Below are positions 50,668 to 60,278 of a stretch of 64,000 bases of DNA, one piece after another; within the stretch, counting starts at the first letter, position 1, and each line of letters opens with the position of its first letter. This stretch comes from Dyadobacter sediminis (GTDB taxonomy: Bacteria; Bacteroidota; Bacteroidia; Cytophagales; Spirosomataceae). The DNA lies in NCBI RefSeq assembly GCF_005860765.1, contig NZ_VCEI01000025.1, forward strand, positions 992,001 through 1,056,000, written 5' to 3'. The notes under the pieces were generated by a model that saw only the letters and a list, made by a program, of their open reading frames with translations, did no database searches and had not been told where the DNA came from. The position numbers were made by a program, and so were the translations under genes.

Positions 50668-53600
50668 ATGCATCAAAAAATACCCTTGAAATGGGTTGTT
50701 TCCAAAGTTTTGAACACGATGGTAAAACAACTTTTAATGATTGTGCTCTGTTGCGGCATGGCTACGGCCCACGGCGTGTATAGTCAGGAGTTACTGAACA
50801 AGGAAATTTCTTTGAAAGTGGAATCTGCAGACCTGCGCCAGGTGCTGAGGCAGATAGAAAAGCAGGCGGATGTGAAATTCGTGTACAGTACCAACAGCAT
50901 TCAGGGAAAAAGCACGGTAAATGTAAAGCACGTTCAGGGTTCACTCAGCAAAGTGCTCGACCAGCTTCTTGCACCGATGAACGTTACGTACGAGGTCGTG
51001 GGCACTACGCGCATCCTGCTCCGGAAAAAAAGTGAGCAGCAGAAAATCGTTCCTGCCGGCACCTCAGCCATGCAGAACAATCCGGATCGGGTGATCAAAG
51101 GCAAAGTTGTTGACGACAAAGGTGAAGGCTTGCCCGGCGTCAATGTACTGGTTACCGGCAGCCAGACCGGAACTTCCACAGACCAGAACGGACAGTATAC
51201 TTTGTCGGTGCCGGAAGGAAATGTGGTTCTGAGGTTTTCTTTTATCGGTTTTGTAAGTCAGGATGCAACGGTTGGAAACAGTTCGGTTATTGATGTTACG
51301 CTGGTGCCCGATGTCAATTCTCTGAGCGAAGTAGTGGTTGTCGGTTACGGAACACAGGAAAAAAAGGACGTTACCGGTGCGGTTTCTTCGGTAAAAGGAG
51401 CTGATTTTCAGAATTTGCCTACAGGCGGTGCGCAGCAGGCTCTTCAGGGCAGAGCAGCCGGCGTGAATATCATCCGCAACGGCGGTGCGCCCGGCGATGC
51501 AGGCTCCATCCAGATCCGCGGGTTTGGAACGGTGAACAATGCCGACCCGCTTGTCGTTATTGACGGCGTTCCTGCCGGTTCCATGAACGACGTGAACCCC
51601 AATGATATTGAATCCATCGAAATCCTGAAAGACGCTTCCGCTTCCGCTATTTACGGAACGCGTGCGGCGAACGGTGTCATCATCATCACCACAAAACGCG
51701 GCTCTTTCGACAATCCGATCGGACTGACGGTAAATGGTTATGCCGGCGTTACTAACCGGATCAAAATACTGGATGTGCTGGATGCGCCTTCGCTGTCGGC
51801 TTTAAAGAGAGAAGCTTACAAGAATGACGGACTTCCCGTTCCGGCCATCTGGCAGGATCCGCAGTATCAGACGCAGAAAACCAACTGGCAGGAGGAGCTG
51901 CTGCAGCAAGGCGTTACGCAGAACTACGATGCGGCCATTCGGGGCGGAGGCAAATATTCCTCTTTTTCGATTTCCGGCGGCTATTACAATGAAAAAGGGA
52001 TTATCGGGAAATCTTTTTACAAAAGGTATACATTCCGCGTCAATTCGGATCACAAGATTGGTTCCAGGCTGAAAATAGGGCAGAACCTGCAATTCACCAA
52101 TACACATAACACGGCACCCAATACAACTTCTTCACAAACCGGACTTTTGTGGAGTGCCATCCGTTTTCATCCCGGACTGCCTGTTCGGAATGCAGACGGA
52201 TCTTATAGTTCGACGCAGGGAATCGGTGCTTTCGGGGATATCAACAATCCGGTGTTTACCGTCGATAATCAGGATCAGAACAACATACGCAACCGTTTTC
52301 TGGGAAGCCTGACCGGAGAATACGAAATCGCAAAGGGACTTAAATTACGTGCGAATCTTGCAACCGACGCTACTTTCTCGGAAAATTACAGCTTTGACAT
52401 CAAGGTTACCGATCAGTTCCGTACCAATTCCTACAATGAACTGAACCTGACACACGGCAAATACTGGTCCTTTCTGCAGGAATATTTTCTTTCCTATGAC
52501 AAAAAGTTTGGAGCAAGCAGTCTGAGCCTGGTCGGCGGCTACACTTCACAGACTTTCAACAGCATTACCGCAAGGCAGCGCGGCAGGGATTTTCCGAGCG
52601 AAGACCCGACGCTGCGTTATCTTCAGTATGCCGGAACGATTGTGTCCGTAGCCGGAGAAAACGGGAACCGCAGTTATGATGCGCTTGCATCGTGGTTCGG
52701 GCGTGCCAATTACTCCTTAAAAGACCGCTATTTGCTGACCGCTACTTTCCGTGCGGACGGATCGTCCAAGTTCGCTCCCGGAAACCGCTGGGGTTATTTT
52801 CCTGCATTCTCGCTGGGATGGCGGATTTCCGAGGAAGATTTTTTCAAGAACGCATTGCCGGTTTTCAGCAACTTCAAGCTGACGGGCGGCTGGGGACAGC
52901 TGGGTAACCAGAATGTAAATTCACTGCAGTACCTGGCTTTGATCAATCCGTCTTACCGCTATGCACTGGGCAGCGGCGGAACGCAGAACTATGTTACGGG
53001 TGCGGCACAAAGCAGGCTTGCCAACACGCGAATCGGCTGGGAAACGGCTGAAATGAGCAACTTCGGACTGGAAGCAGGATTATGGAAAAACAGCCTTTAT
53101 TTCTCTTTGAATTACTTTGTCAAGAAAACCAAGGACATGCTGCTGGCACCGCCTTCGGTGGGGACTATCGGAACTTCCACCATTCCGGACCAGAATATTG
53201 GTCAGCTGCTGAACAAAGGTCTTGAAATCGAAGCTTCTTACCGGCATACTGTTGGTGCGGTTACTTTCAACGTAAGCGGAAATACCACGATGATCAAAAA
53301 CCGGATTACAAAGCTGGCTACGCCAGGCGGGTTTCTGGCCACGCAGCTTTACGGCCGGGGACAGCAGGAAATCGTCCGTACGTATGAAGGCCAGCCTTAC
53401 GGAACTTTCTATGGCTACAAAACAAACGGACTTTACCAGAATCAGGGTGAAATCGATTCAGACCCGAACATTGCCAACGACTCCCGCAAAACAGACGGAC
53501 AGATCAAGCCGGGCGACGTGCGTTTTCTGGACCTTAACAACGACGGAATCGTGGATGATCAGGACAGAACCATTATCGGAAGCCCGCAGCCTAAGATCAA

Positions 53601-54090
53601 CTACGGTTTCAGTGCAGGCGCTGCTTACAAAGGCTTTGACCTGACGGTCTTCTTCGTAGGCGTAGGCGGAAGCAAAATTTACAATGCCGACCGCATGCAG
53701 GGACTGGATGCCAGCTATTCTTTCAACTTGTATGCCGAGGAGAATAACCGCTGGAACGGCGAAGGAACGAGCAACACGGTGCCGCGCGTAAGCATCGACA
53801 ATTCCAACCGCAATTTCCGTCCGTCCGATCTTTTTGTGGAAAAAGGCGACTTTCTGCGCCTGAAAAACTTTACACTGGGTTATGCGGTTCCGAAGTCAGT
53901 GACGGACAAAGTGAAGCTTTCCAATGCCCGCTTTTACATCACCGGACAAAACATCGTAACATTTACCAAATACAAAGGACTTAATCCGGAACTCGGCTAC
54001 GTGGGTGATACGGGCAGACAGCTGAACGTTGATTATGCGCAGTATCCGTTGGCCCGTACGTGGACCCTAGGCGCAACCTTGTCATTCTAA
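50668..54090 (+). CDS. SusC/RagA-type TonB-dependent receptor with STN domain
   Basis: The start at 50668 gives about 1140 residues. After the signal peptide comes an STN (secretin/TonB short N-terminal) domain, KEISLKVESADLRQVLRQIEKQADVKFVYS to about residue 120, which signals to FecR. Next are a carboxypeptidase-regulatory domain (KGKVVDDKGEGLPGVNVLV), the SusC plug signatures (VVVGYGTQEKKDVTGAVSSV, IQIRGFGTVNN, SIEILKDASASAIYGTRAANGVIIITTK) and the barrel ending LGATLSF. It should import an oligosaccharide or other polymer fragment with the SusD partner downstream. Confidence 0.97.
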   Translation: MHQKIPLKWVVSKVLNTMVKQLLMIVLCCGMATAHGVYSQELLNKEISLKVESADLRQVLRQIEKQADVKFVYSTNSIQGKSTVNVKHVQGSLSKVLDQLLAPMNVTYEVVGTTRILLRKKSEQQKIVPAGTSAMQNNPDRVIKGKVVDDKGEGLPGVNVLVTGSQTGTSTDQNGQYTLSVPEGNVVLRFSFIGFVSQDATVGNSSVIDVTLVPDVNSLSEVVVVGYGTQEKKDVTGAVSSVKGADFQNLPTGGAQQALQGRAAGVNIIRNGGAPGDAGSIQIRGFGTVNNADPLVVIDGVPAGSMNDVNPNDIESIEILKDASASAIYGTRAANGVIIITTKRGSFDNPIGLTVNGYAGVTNRIKILDVLDAPSLSALKREAYKNDGLPVPAIWQDPQYQTQKTNWQEELLQQGVTQNYDAAIRGGGKYSSFSISGGYYNEKGIIGKSFYKRYTFRVNSDHKIGSRLKIGQNLQFTNTHNTAPNTTSSQTGLLWSAIRFHPGLPVRNADGSYSSTQGIGAFGDINNPVFTVDNQDQNNIRNRFLGSLTGEYEIAKGLKLRANLATDATFSENYSFDIKVTDQFRTNSYNELNLTHGKYWSFLQEYFLSYDKKFGASSLSLVGGYTSQTFNSITARQRGRDFPSEDPTLRYLQYAGTIVSVAGENGNRSYDALASWFGRANYSLKDRYLLTATFRADGSSKFAPGNRWGYFPAFSLGWRISEEDFFKNALPVFSNFKLTGGWGQLGNQNVNSLQYLALINPSYRYALGSGGTQNYVTGAAQSRLANTRIGWETAEMSNFGLEAGLWKNSLYFSLNYFVKKTKDMLLAPPSVGTIGTSTIPDQNIGQLLNKGLEIEASYRHTVGAVTFNVSGNTTMIKNRITKLATPGGFLATQLYGRGQQEIVRTYEGQPYGTFYGYKTNGLYQNQGEIDSDPNIANDSRKTDGQIKPGDVRFLDLNNDGIVDDQDRTIIGSPQPKINYGFSAGAAYKGFDLTVFFVGVGGSKIYNADRMQGLDASYSFNLYAEENNRWNGEGTSNTVPRVSIDNSNRNFRPSDLFVEKGDFLRLKNFTLGYAVPKSVTDKVKLSNARFYITGQNIVTFTKYKGLNPELGYVGDTGRQLNVDYAQYPLARTWTLGATLSF

Positions 54091-54127
54091 ACGAAAGTTC
54101 AGGTTTTTATCAGTTGAAAACATTCCT

Positions 54128-55570
54128 ATGAAAAAGATAATCATACTCGCCGGATATTTATTTCTGGTAACCATAACGGGTTGTAAAGACGATTTACTGG
54201 AAAGTACGCCTTACGGACAGGTTACTTCGCAGCAATACTGGCGCAACGGCGACGATGTGGTGGCGGCAACCAATGCCGTTTACGCACCACTGCTGAATGA
54301 AGACGGTTTTGCGCATACCGAGTACACGTTTGACAACTGCTCCGATGACATGATCCGGGCCGGTGACCATTCGGATGAAACCGCTCTGGAAATGTTCACG
54401 TTTGACCCTTCCAACTCGCATATTCTGGCGACTTGGGCGACGAAATATGAAGTGATTTCGAGAGCAAATGCCGTTCTGATCAATGCGCCGAAAGTGAATA
54501 TGGATGAAACGCTCCGCAACCGAAGCATGGGCGAAGCTTACTTTTTAAGAGGTTTTATTTACTGGCGGCTTTCGCTGATCTACGGTGAAGTACCGATTCT
54601 GCTGGAAGAAGATGCTCTTGAACAAAACTATAATAAACCGAAATCGACAGTCGAGCAGGTTCGTGCGCAGGCTGAATCCGATTTCCTGAAAGCCGCTTCA
54701 CTGCTGCCGGTGTCATACGATGCTTCGGAAACGGGAAGGGCAACGCAGGGTTCGGCATACGGTTTTCTGACCAAATTGTACGTTTATGAGGAAAACTGGG
54801 CAAAAGCGATTGAAATGAGCGCGAAAGTAACGGGCAACGCCGCTTACAAACTGGCCGGCAGCTACAACGAGAATTTTAGTCTCCCGACAGAAAATAACCC
54901 GGAAGTACTGTTTTCACTGCAATACGAGACCGGCTGGACAACAGACAATTCACCCACTTTTTACCACACGCCGCAGGCTTTCGGCGGCTGGGGTTTTCAC
55001 GAACCGATTGAAGATCTGGTAAAAGAATTCGAAACCGGCGATCCGCGCCGCTCTTATTCCATTTACAGTCCGGGCGATACCGTAAAACGCGGTACGCAGG
55101 GTACAACGACTTTCAAAGCCGACATGACGCGTGTAACCGGATATTCGTTTAAAAAATACACGGATTTTACCGAATCCGGTGACATGAGCCAAAGCCTGAA
55201 TGCGCCTTTCCTGCGTTCTTCGGATGTTTATCTGCTGGCGGCAGAAGCTAAGATCCGTTCGGGACAAAACGGAGACGCAGAGCTGAATGCGGTCAGGAAA
55301 AGGGCAGGGCTCTCTGCCAAAACGGGTGCGAAAATGGCCGATATCATGCACGAACGCCGCGTGGAGCTTTCCGGTGAAAATGAACGTCATCAGGATCTTT
55401 TACGCTGGGACAAAGCGGGTCTGATCGATATTGCTGCGCATTACAAAATTCCAAGAGGCCCGTACAAGCCAAGCCGCAACTTTATCAAACCGAAACATTA
55501 CTATTTTCCGCTTCCGCAGCGCGAAGTGGATCTGAGCAACGGCGTGCTGGTGCAGAATCCGAATTATTGA
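54128..55570 (+). CDS. SusD/RagB family surface lipoprotein
   Basis: The 480-residue protein has a lipobox (TITGC, Cys19), the SusD opening LESTPYGQVTSQQYW, tetratricopeptide-type helices (MGEAYFLRGFIYWRLSLIYGEVPI, SAYGFLTKLYVYEENWAKAIE) and a C-terminal PLPQREVDLSNGVLVQNPNY, all standard. It captures ligand at the cell surface and hands it to the SusC channel encoded just upstream (37-bp gap). Ligand unknown. Confidence 0.96.
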   Translation: MKKIIILAGYLFLVTITGCKDDLLESTPYGQVTSQQYWRNGDDVVAATNAVYAPLLNEDGFAHTEYTFDNCSDDMIRAGDHSDETALEMFTFDPSNSHILATWATKYEVISRANAVLINAPKVNMDETLRNRSMGEAYFLRGFIYWRLSLIYGEVPILLEEDALEQNYNKPKSTVEQVRAQAESDFLKAASLLPVSYDASETGRATQGSAYGFLTKLYVYEENWAKAIEMSAKVTGNAAYKLAGSYNENFSLPTENNPEVLFSLQYETGWTTDNSPTFYHTPQAFGGWGFHEPIEDLVKEFETGDPRRSYSIYSPGDTVKRGTQGTTTFKADMTRVTGYSFKKYTDFTESGDMSQSLNAPFLRSSDVYLLAAEAKIRSGQNGDAELNAVRKRAGLSAKTGAKMADIMHERRVELSGENERHQDLLRWDKAGLIDIAAHYKIPRGPYKPSRNFIKPKHYYFPLPQREVDLSNGVLVQNPNY

Positions 55571-55712
55571 ACCGGATAAGATGCGCTCTGTGAAAGGTAA
55601 ATGCAATTTGTGAGGTGTTATGAATATATTTTCATTCTTCGGCTGTGTTGCAGCCGGAGAATTGTTTTTAATTGCATGGATTAAAACTTCGCCTTAAACC
55701 CATTTCTGTTAC

Positions 55713-56135
55713 TTGAAACAATTAGTGATCATCTTGACTATGCTGGCCGGACTTACGCGGTGCAATGTGCCGGTGTACATGCAGGAAAAAGAGCTGGAAG
55801 GAATCTGGCGGACGGATTCGATCAACAACTTTGTCAATGGTTTCAGCTTTACCAACAACACTTTTGACGAACACTGGTCTACATTCGAGTACCAGCCGGA
55901 CGGCATTCTGCTGGAACGAAGAAAGGAAAAATTCAGAAAGTACCGTTACCGGCTTCCCGCTTCCGATTCGCTTGTATACGCCGATTCTTCAGGACAACAG
56001 CTGAGCAGTTTTCTGATTCTTAAACTGACGGACAAACAGCTTGTGCTCAAAAAAGCACAAAAACCTTACTTGCCGGGAAAAAACCAGGAATTGTTTGAAG
56101 TGCGCTTTTTTACCAAAATGGCTGACGGCAAGTAA
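55713..56135 (+). CDS. small exported hypothetical protein of the SusCD operon
   Basis: The frame has TTG at 55713 giving MKQLVIILTMLAGLTRCN, a plausible signal peptide with a Cys, though LTRC is a poor lipobox; ATG 55740 would lose most of it. The 140-residue product has ELEGIWRTDSIN and TFEYQPDGILLERRKEKF, a lipocalin-like or Imelysin-neighbour beta pattern, and no catalytic motif. Its stop overlaps the next ATG by one base, so it is translationally coupled to the VCBS protein. Confidence 0.7.
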   Translation: MKQLVIILTMLAGLTRCNVPVYMQEKELEGIWRTDSINNFVNGFSFTNNTFDEHWSTFEYQPDGILLERRKEKFRKYRYRLPASDSLVYADSSGQQLSSFLILKLTDKQLVLKKAQKPYLPGKNQELFEVRFFTKMADGK

Positions 56136-59100
56136 TGGTGAGCAAAAGAATGATCCGGAAGCTGACTTTATTCATCCTCATCGTCCTCATGGCGGCCTGC
56201 AACGGCAGTAAGAAACAAACCTTGTTCGAGCTGCTTCCCGCTGAACAGACCGGCGTGCATTTTACAAACAGCCTTAAGGAGAACGATCAGCTTAACATTC
56301 TTACTTACGAATATTTCTACAACGGCGGCGGAGTAGGAGCCGGCGACTTCAATAATGACGGGCTTACGGATCTTTTCTTTGCCGGAAACATGACCGACAG
56401 CCGGCTGTATCTGAATCAGACAAAAGGGAAAAACGCGCCGATCCGGTTTGAGGATTTTACAGAAAAATCAGGTGTGAAAATTCCCGGCGGCTGGGCACGC
56501 GGCATTGCGCTTACGGACATCAATGCAGACGGATATCTGGATATTTACGTCTGCCGTGCGGGACCCAAACAGGCCGGGCCGCTTTCCAACCTTTTGTTTG
56601 TCAATCAAAAAGACAACACGTTTAAAGAGGAAGCGAAATCGTACGGGCTGGATTACAGCGGAAATACAACGCAGGCCGCCTTTTTTGATTATGACCGCGA
56701 CGGCGATCTGGATGTGTATCTCGTTACCAATGTGATGGATTACAACGGCCCGAACAACATCCGCAAAAAAGTGGCGGACGGCTCCTCTGCGAACGCCGAC
56801 AAACTGTTCCGAAACAACGGTGACCAAACTTTTACGGACGTTTCCAGAGAAGCCAATATTTTAATGGAAGGCTACGGGCTGGGCATTTCCATTGTGGATG
56901 TCAATCAGGACGGCTGGCCGGATGTATATGTTTCCAACGACTATGTATCCAATGACTTGCTGTATATCAATCAGAAAAACGGGAGTTTCAGAAATGAAAT
57001 AAAAGACTATTTCCGTCATCAGAGTTATTCGGCCATGGGCAACGATGCGGCGGATATCGACAATGACGGGCTTGTGGATTTCGTAACCGTGGATATGCTG
57101 CCGGAAGGCAACATACGCCGCAAAAACATGTTCGGGCTGATGAATTACGACCGGCATTTGTCGGAGCTCAAAATGGGTTACGAGCCGCAGTTCATGCGGA
57201 ATACGTTGCAGCATAACAACGGAAACCGTCCGGGCACCCAACATCCGTTTTTCAGTGAAATCGGCCGGTATGCAGGCATTCAGGCTACGGACTGGAGCTG
57301 GGCGCCGCTCTTTGCCGATTACGACAACGACGGATTCCGCGATCTCATGATTACGAACGGTTATCCGAAAGACATTACAAACCGCGATTTTGTGATTTAC
57401 AGAATGGCCGAGCACCAGCAGCAAATGCAGTCGGGAAGCAGGGATAACAGCCGTTTGTCCAAAGCGCTGAAACACGTGGAAGGAGCCCATATCCCGAACT
57501 ATTTATTTGTCAATAATCAGGACCTTACCTTTTCGCACAAGTCGGCTGAATGGGGGTTTGATATTCCGTCTTTTTCCAATGGCGCCGCTTATGCCGACCT
57601 GGATAACGACGGGGATCTTGATCTGGTCATGAACAATATAGATCAGGAAGCATTTATTTACCAGAACCATTCGGACCGCCTTCCGGATCATCATTACGTC
57701 AGTCTGAAACTGACCGGTACAAAAGAGAACCCGTTTGCTTACGGGGCAAAAGTATGGGTTTACAGTAAAAATAACACGCAGTATTCGGAGCATTCGCCTT
57801 ACCGCGGATATCAGTCCACGATGGAGAACACACTGCATTTCGGGCTTGGCAAAACCACAGTTGTGGATTCGGTGCGGATTATCTGGCCGGATGAAAAAAC
57901 ACAATTGCTCGTGCATGTAAAGGCGGATCAACTTTGCCAACTGGATTATAAAGATGCCGGCAAACAAATTCAGAATGCTGTTTTTGGCAAAATAGTAAAA
58001 CCGCTTTTTTCAGAATTGCCGGCAAATGATATCCCGTTTCTACACAAAGACGAACTTTACATTGATTTCAAAATACAGCCGTTGCTTCCGCATTTGCTTT
58101 CGCAGGACGGGCCGGGCATTGCAGTGGGCGACATCAATGGCGACGGACTGGAGGATTTTTACGTTGGCGGCGCTTTCAATCAGTCAGGCCGTTTTTTCAT
58201 TCAGGACCGTAACAAGAAGTTTATTCCGAAACTGCTGGAAACGGGCCGTAAGTATGAAGAAGATATGGGTTCGCTGCTTTTTGATGCGGACAATGACGGT
58301 GACCTGGATTTGTATGTTGTCAGCGGCAGTAACGAATTCGAAGCCGGCTCGCAGTATTATCAGGACAGACTTTACAGGAATGACGGAAAAGGAAATTTTA
58401 AAAAAGACCTTAACGCACTTCCGGCTGTTACGGGCAGCGGTTCCGCGGTGAATGCAGCGGATTTTGACAAAGACGGCGACCTTGATCTTTTTGTCGGCGG
58501 CAGGCTTTCACCCGGCCAGTACCCGTTTGCCGGCGAAAGCTATATTTTGCGGAATGACAACGGGAAATTTACCGATGCAACTGCTATGGTTTGTCCGGAA
58601 ATCAGGAACGCAGGAATGGTCACTACGGCCATATGGAGCGATTTTGACCTGGACGGCTGGACGGATCTGATCGTGACAGGCGAGTGGATGCCGGTTATTT
58701 TTTATAAAAACAACAAAGGAAAGCTGGAAAATGTAACGGCAAATACGGGATTGACGGGCATGCACGGCTGGTGGAACAGCATGGCTTCGGGCGATTTCGA
58801 CGAAGACGGTGATTTTGACTACATAATCGGCAACGTCGGACTGAATACGGAAGGACATCCGTCGCAGGATAAGCCCCTTACATTATTTGCAAAGGATTTT
58901 GACAAAAGCGGAACAATTGATCCGGTCCTATGCCGGTATTTCGGAAATGAACTTTATCCGGTGCACCCACGCGATGAAATGACGAGCCAGATGAATTTTC
59001 TGAAAAAGCGTTTTATTTATTATGCCGATTATTCCAAAGCGGATATTGGCAAAGTGTTTTCAAAGGAAGAATTAAGGGATGCAAAAAAAATGGTTTGTGA

Positions 59101-59680
59101 AGCCATGCAGTCTGTTTTGGTTATCAACCAAGGCAACGGCAAGTTTGAAATGAAACCGCTTCCGGCTGCCGCCCAGTTGGGATCAGTATACGGGATCTGT
59201 ACCGCGGATTATAATCATGACGGCCACCTCGATCTTATGCTTTCAGGAAATTCCTACGCAACGGAATCGATCAGCGGAAGGCTGGATGCGTTCAGCGGAT
59301 TGTTGCTTACCGGAAACGGAAAAGGAGATTTCTTTCCTGTCAAGGCTGCTGAAAGCGGGTTTCTGGTGGAAGGCGACGGTAAGGGGCTTGCTGAAATGAC
59401 AACGGGCGATCATGGCAGAATGATTCTCGCTGCCCAGAACAATGCAGCGCTGCGGGCCTTTGCAGCTCCGGTTCCGGCTTCCGTGCTTTTGATTGAACCC
59501 GAAACCCATGATGCATGGCTGGAAGCAAGTTATGCCGACGGAAAAACAAGAAAATATGAGCTTCCTTACGGAACGGGCTATTTGTCGCAACCGACGCGAA
59601 AAATCTTTATTCCCAGAAAAGGTCTCCGAAAGGTGAGGGTAATTGGTTTTAATGGAAAGTCGAGGCGGTTGGGCTTTTAG
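56135..59680 (+). CDS. VCBS-repeat/UnbV lipoprotein of the SusCD locus
   Basis: The 1181-residue protein has a lipobox (LMAAC, Cys22). Many FG-GAP/VCBS calcium-binding repeats follow (for example GAGDFNNDGLTDLFFAGNM, DINADGYLDIYVCRAG, DYDRDGDLDVYLV, DLDNDGDLDLVMNN, DINGDGLEDFYVGGA, DFDKDGDLDLFVGG). An ASPIC/UnbV-type domain is near residues 530-610 (YSEHSPYRGYQST and LHFGLGKTTVVDSVRIIWP), and a final repeat set is near the C-terminus. Such proteins follow SusCD pairs in many Bacteroidota and probably bind or shape carbohydrate at the surface. It overlaps the preceding gene by one base. Confidence 0.92.
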   Translation: MVSKRMIRKLTLFILIVLMAACNGSKKQTLFELLPAEQTGVHFTNSLKENDQLNILTYEYFYNGGGVGAGDFNNDGLTDLFFAGNMTDSRLYLNQTKGKNAPIRFEDFTEKSGVKIPGGWARGIALTDINADGYLDIYVCRAGPKQAGPLSNLLFVNQKDNTFKEEAKSYGLDYSGNTTQAAFFDYDRDGDLDVYLVTNVMDYNGPNNIRKKVADGSSANADKLFRNNGDQTFTDVSREANILMEGYGLGISIVDVNQDGWPDVYVSNDYVSNDLLYINQKNGSFRNEIKDYFRHQSYSAMGNDAADIDNDGLVDFVTVDMLPEGNIRRKNMFGLMNYDRHLSELKMGYEPQFMRNTLQHNNGNRPGTQHPFFSEIGRYAGIQATDWSWAPLFADYDNDGFRDLMITNGYPKDITNRDFVIYRMAEHQQQMQSGSRDNSRLSKALKHVEGAHIPNYLFVNNQDLTFSHKSAEWGFDIPSFSNGAAYADLDNDGDLDLVMNNIDQEAFIYQNHSDRLPDHHYVSLKLTGTKENPFAYGAKVWVYSKNNTQYSEHSPYRGYQSTMENTLHFGLGKTTVVDSVRIIWPDEKTQLLVHVKADQLCQLDYKDAGKQIQNAVFGKIVKPLFSELPANDIPFLHKDELYIDFKIQPLLPHLLSQDGPGIAVGDINGDGLEDFYVGGAFNQSGRFFIQDRNKKFIPKLLETGRKYEEDMGSLLFDADNDGDLDLYVVSGSNEFEAGSQYYQDRLYRNDGKGNFKKDLNALPAVTGSGSAVNAADFDKDGDLDLFVGGRLSPGQYPFAGESYILRNDNGKFTDATAMVCPEIRNAGMVTTAIWSDFDLDGWTDLIVTGEWMPVIFYKNNKGKLENVTANTGLTGMHGWWNSMASGDFDEDGDFDYIIGNVGLNTEGHPSQDKPLTLFAKDFDKSGTIDPVLCRYFGNELYPVHPRDEMTSQMNFLKKRFIYYADYSKADIGKVFSKEELRDAKKMVCEAMQSVLVINQGNGKFEMKPLPAAAQLGSVYGICTADYNHDGHLDLMLSGNSYATESISGRLDAFSGLLLTGNGKGDFFPVKAAESGFLVEGDGKGLAEMTTGDHGRMILAAQNNAALRAFAAPVPASVLLIEPETHDAWLEASYADGKTRKYELPYGTGYLSQPTRKIFIPRKGLRKVRVIGFNGKSRRLGF

Positions 59681-59732
59681 CTGCTGGCTTTTTGTTTGTA
59701 GTAAAAGGTTAAATGTGAAATTTTTGTTTTAA

Positions 59733-60205
59733 GGAGCAACCTAATAATCGGAAAGGGAACCCCGTCCGGGGTTGAGATTGGTTTTCATGGATATTGTAAT
59801 TTCTACAAACAGGGGACCGCTCTGCGGTCATTTGTAGCTTTGGAGGAGCAGTCTGTTGATTGGAAAGGGAACCCCGGGGTTGAGATTGGTTTTCATGGAC
59901 ATTGTAATTTCTACAAACAAGGAACCGCTCTGCAGTCATTTGTAGCTTTGGAGGAGCAATCTATTGATTGGAAAGGGAACCCCGTCCGGGGTTGAGATTG
60001 GTTTTCATGGACATTGTAATTTCTACAAACAGGGGACCGCTCTGCGGTCATTTGTAGCTTTGGAGGAGCAATCTGTTGATTGGAAAAGGAACCCCGGGGT
60101 TGAGATTGGTTTTCATGAATATTGTAATTTCTACAAACAGGGGACAGCTCTGTGGTTATTCTAAACAGGTGACTGCTCTGCGGTCATTTGTAGCTTTGAT
60201 AGAGT
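59733..60205. repeat. intergenic ~110-bp tandem repeat array (2 x 220-bp dimers plus remnant)
   Basis: Four near-identical units begin with GAAAGGGAAC or a close variant at 59751, 59863, 59971 and 60083, spaced 112, 108 and 112 bp. Units 1 and 3 carry the hairpin AACCCCGTCCGGGGTT; units 2 and 4 lack its central GTCC. Each unit has GGTTTTCATGGAYATTGTAA, TTTCTACAAACA, a second hairpin GACCGCTCTGCGGTC (lightly mutated in some) and TTTGTAGCTTTGGAGGAGCA. A fifth, partial unit runs 60160-60205. The array fills the gap after the VCBS gene; no protein in it is credible. Confidence 0.93.
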
Positions 60206-60231
60206 TATTGGCAGTTGGTTATATCTCGGTT

Positions 60232-60269
60232 TAAACTAAAAGCTAAAGGCTAAAAGCTAGAAGCTAATC
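60232..60269. repeat. short-period AAAGCTA-type microrepeat
   Basis: Four to five imperfect copies of a seven- to nine-base unit (AAAGCTA, AAGGCTA, AAAGCTA, GAAGCTA) lie between the long repeat array and the MOSC gene stop. Confidence 0.6.
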
Positions 60270-60278
60270 GCCTTTTAT

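Noticed and set aside
59709..60164. Open frames on both strands inside the repeat array
   Set aside because: They follow the repeat periodicity and encode only repeated hairpin sequence; no start context or protein-like composition.
59733..60205. CRISPR array
   Set aside because: Units are about 110 bp with no unique spacers between short identical repeats, the whole unit is conserved, and no cas genes are present.
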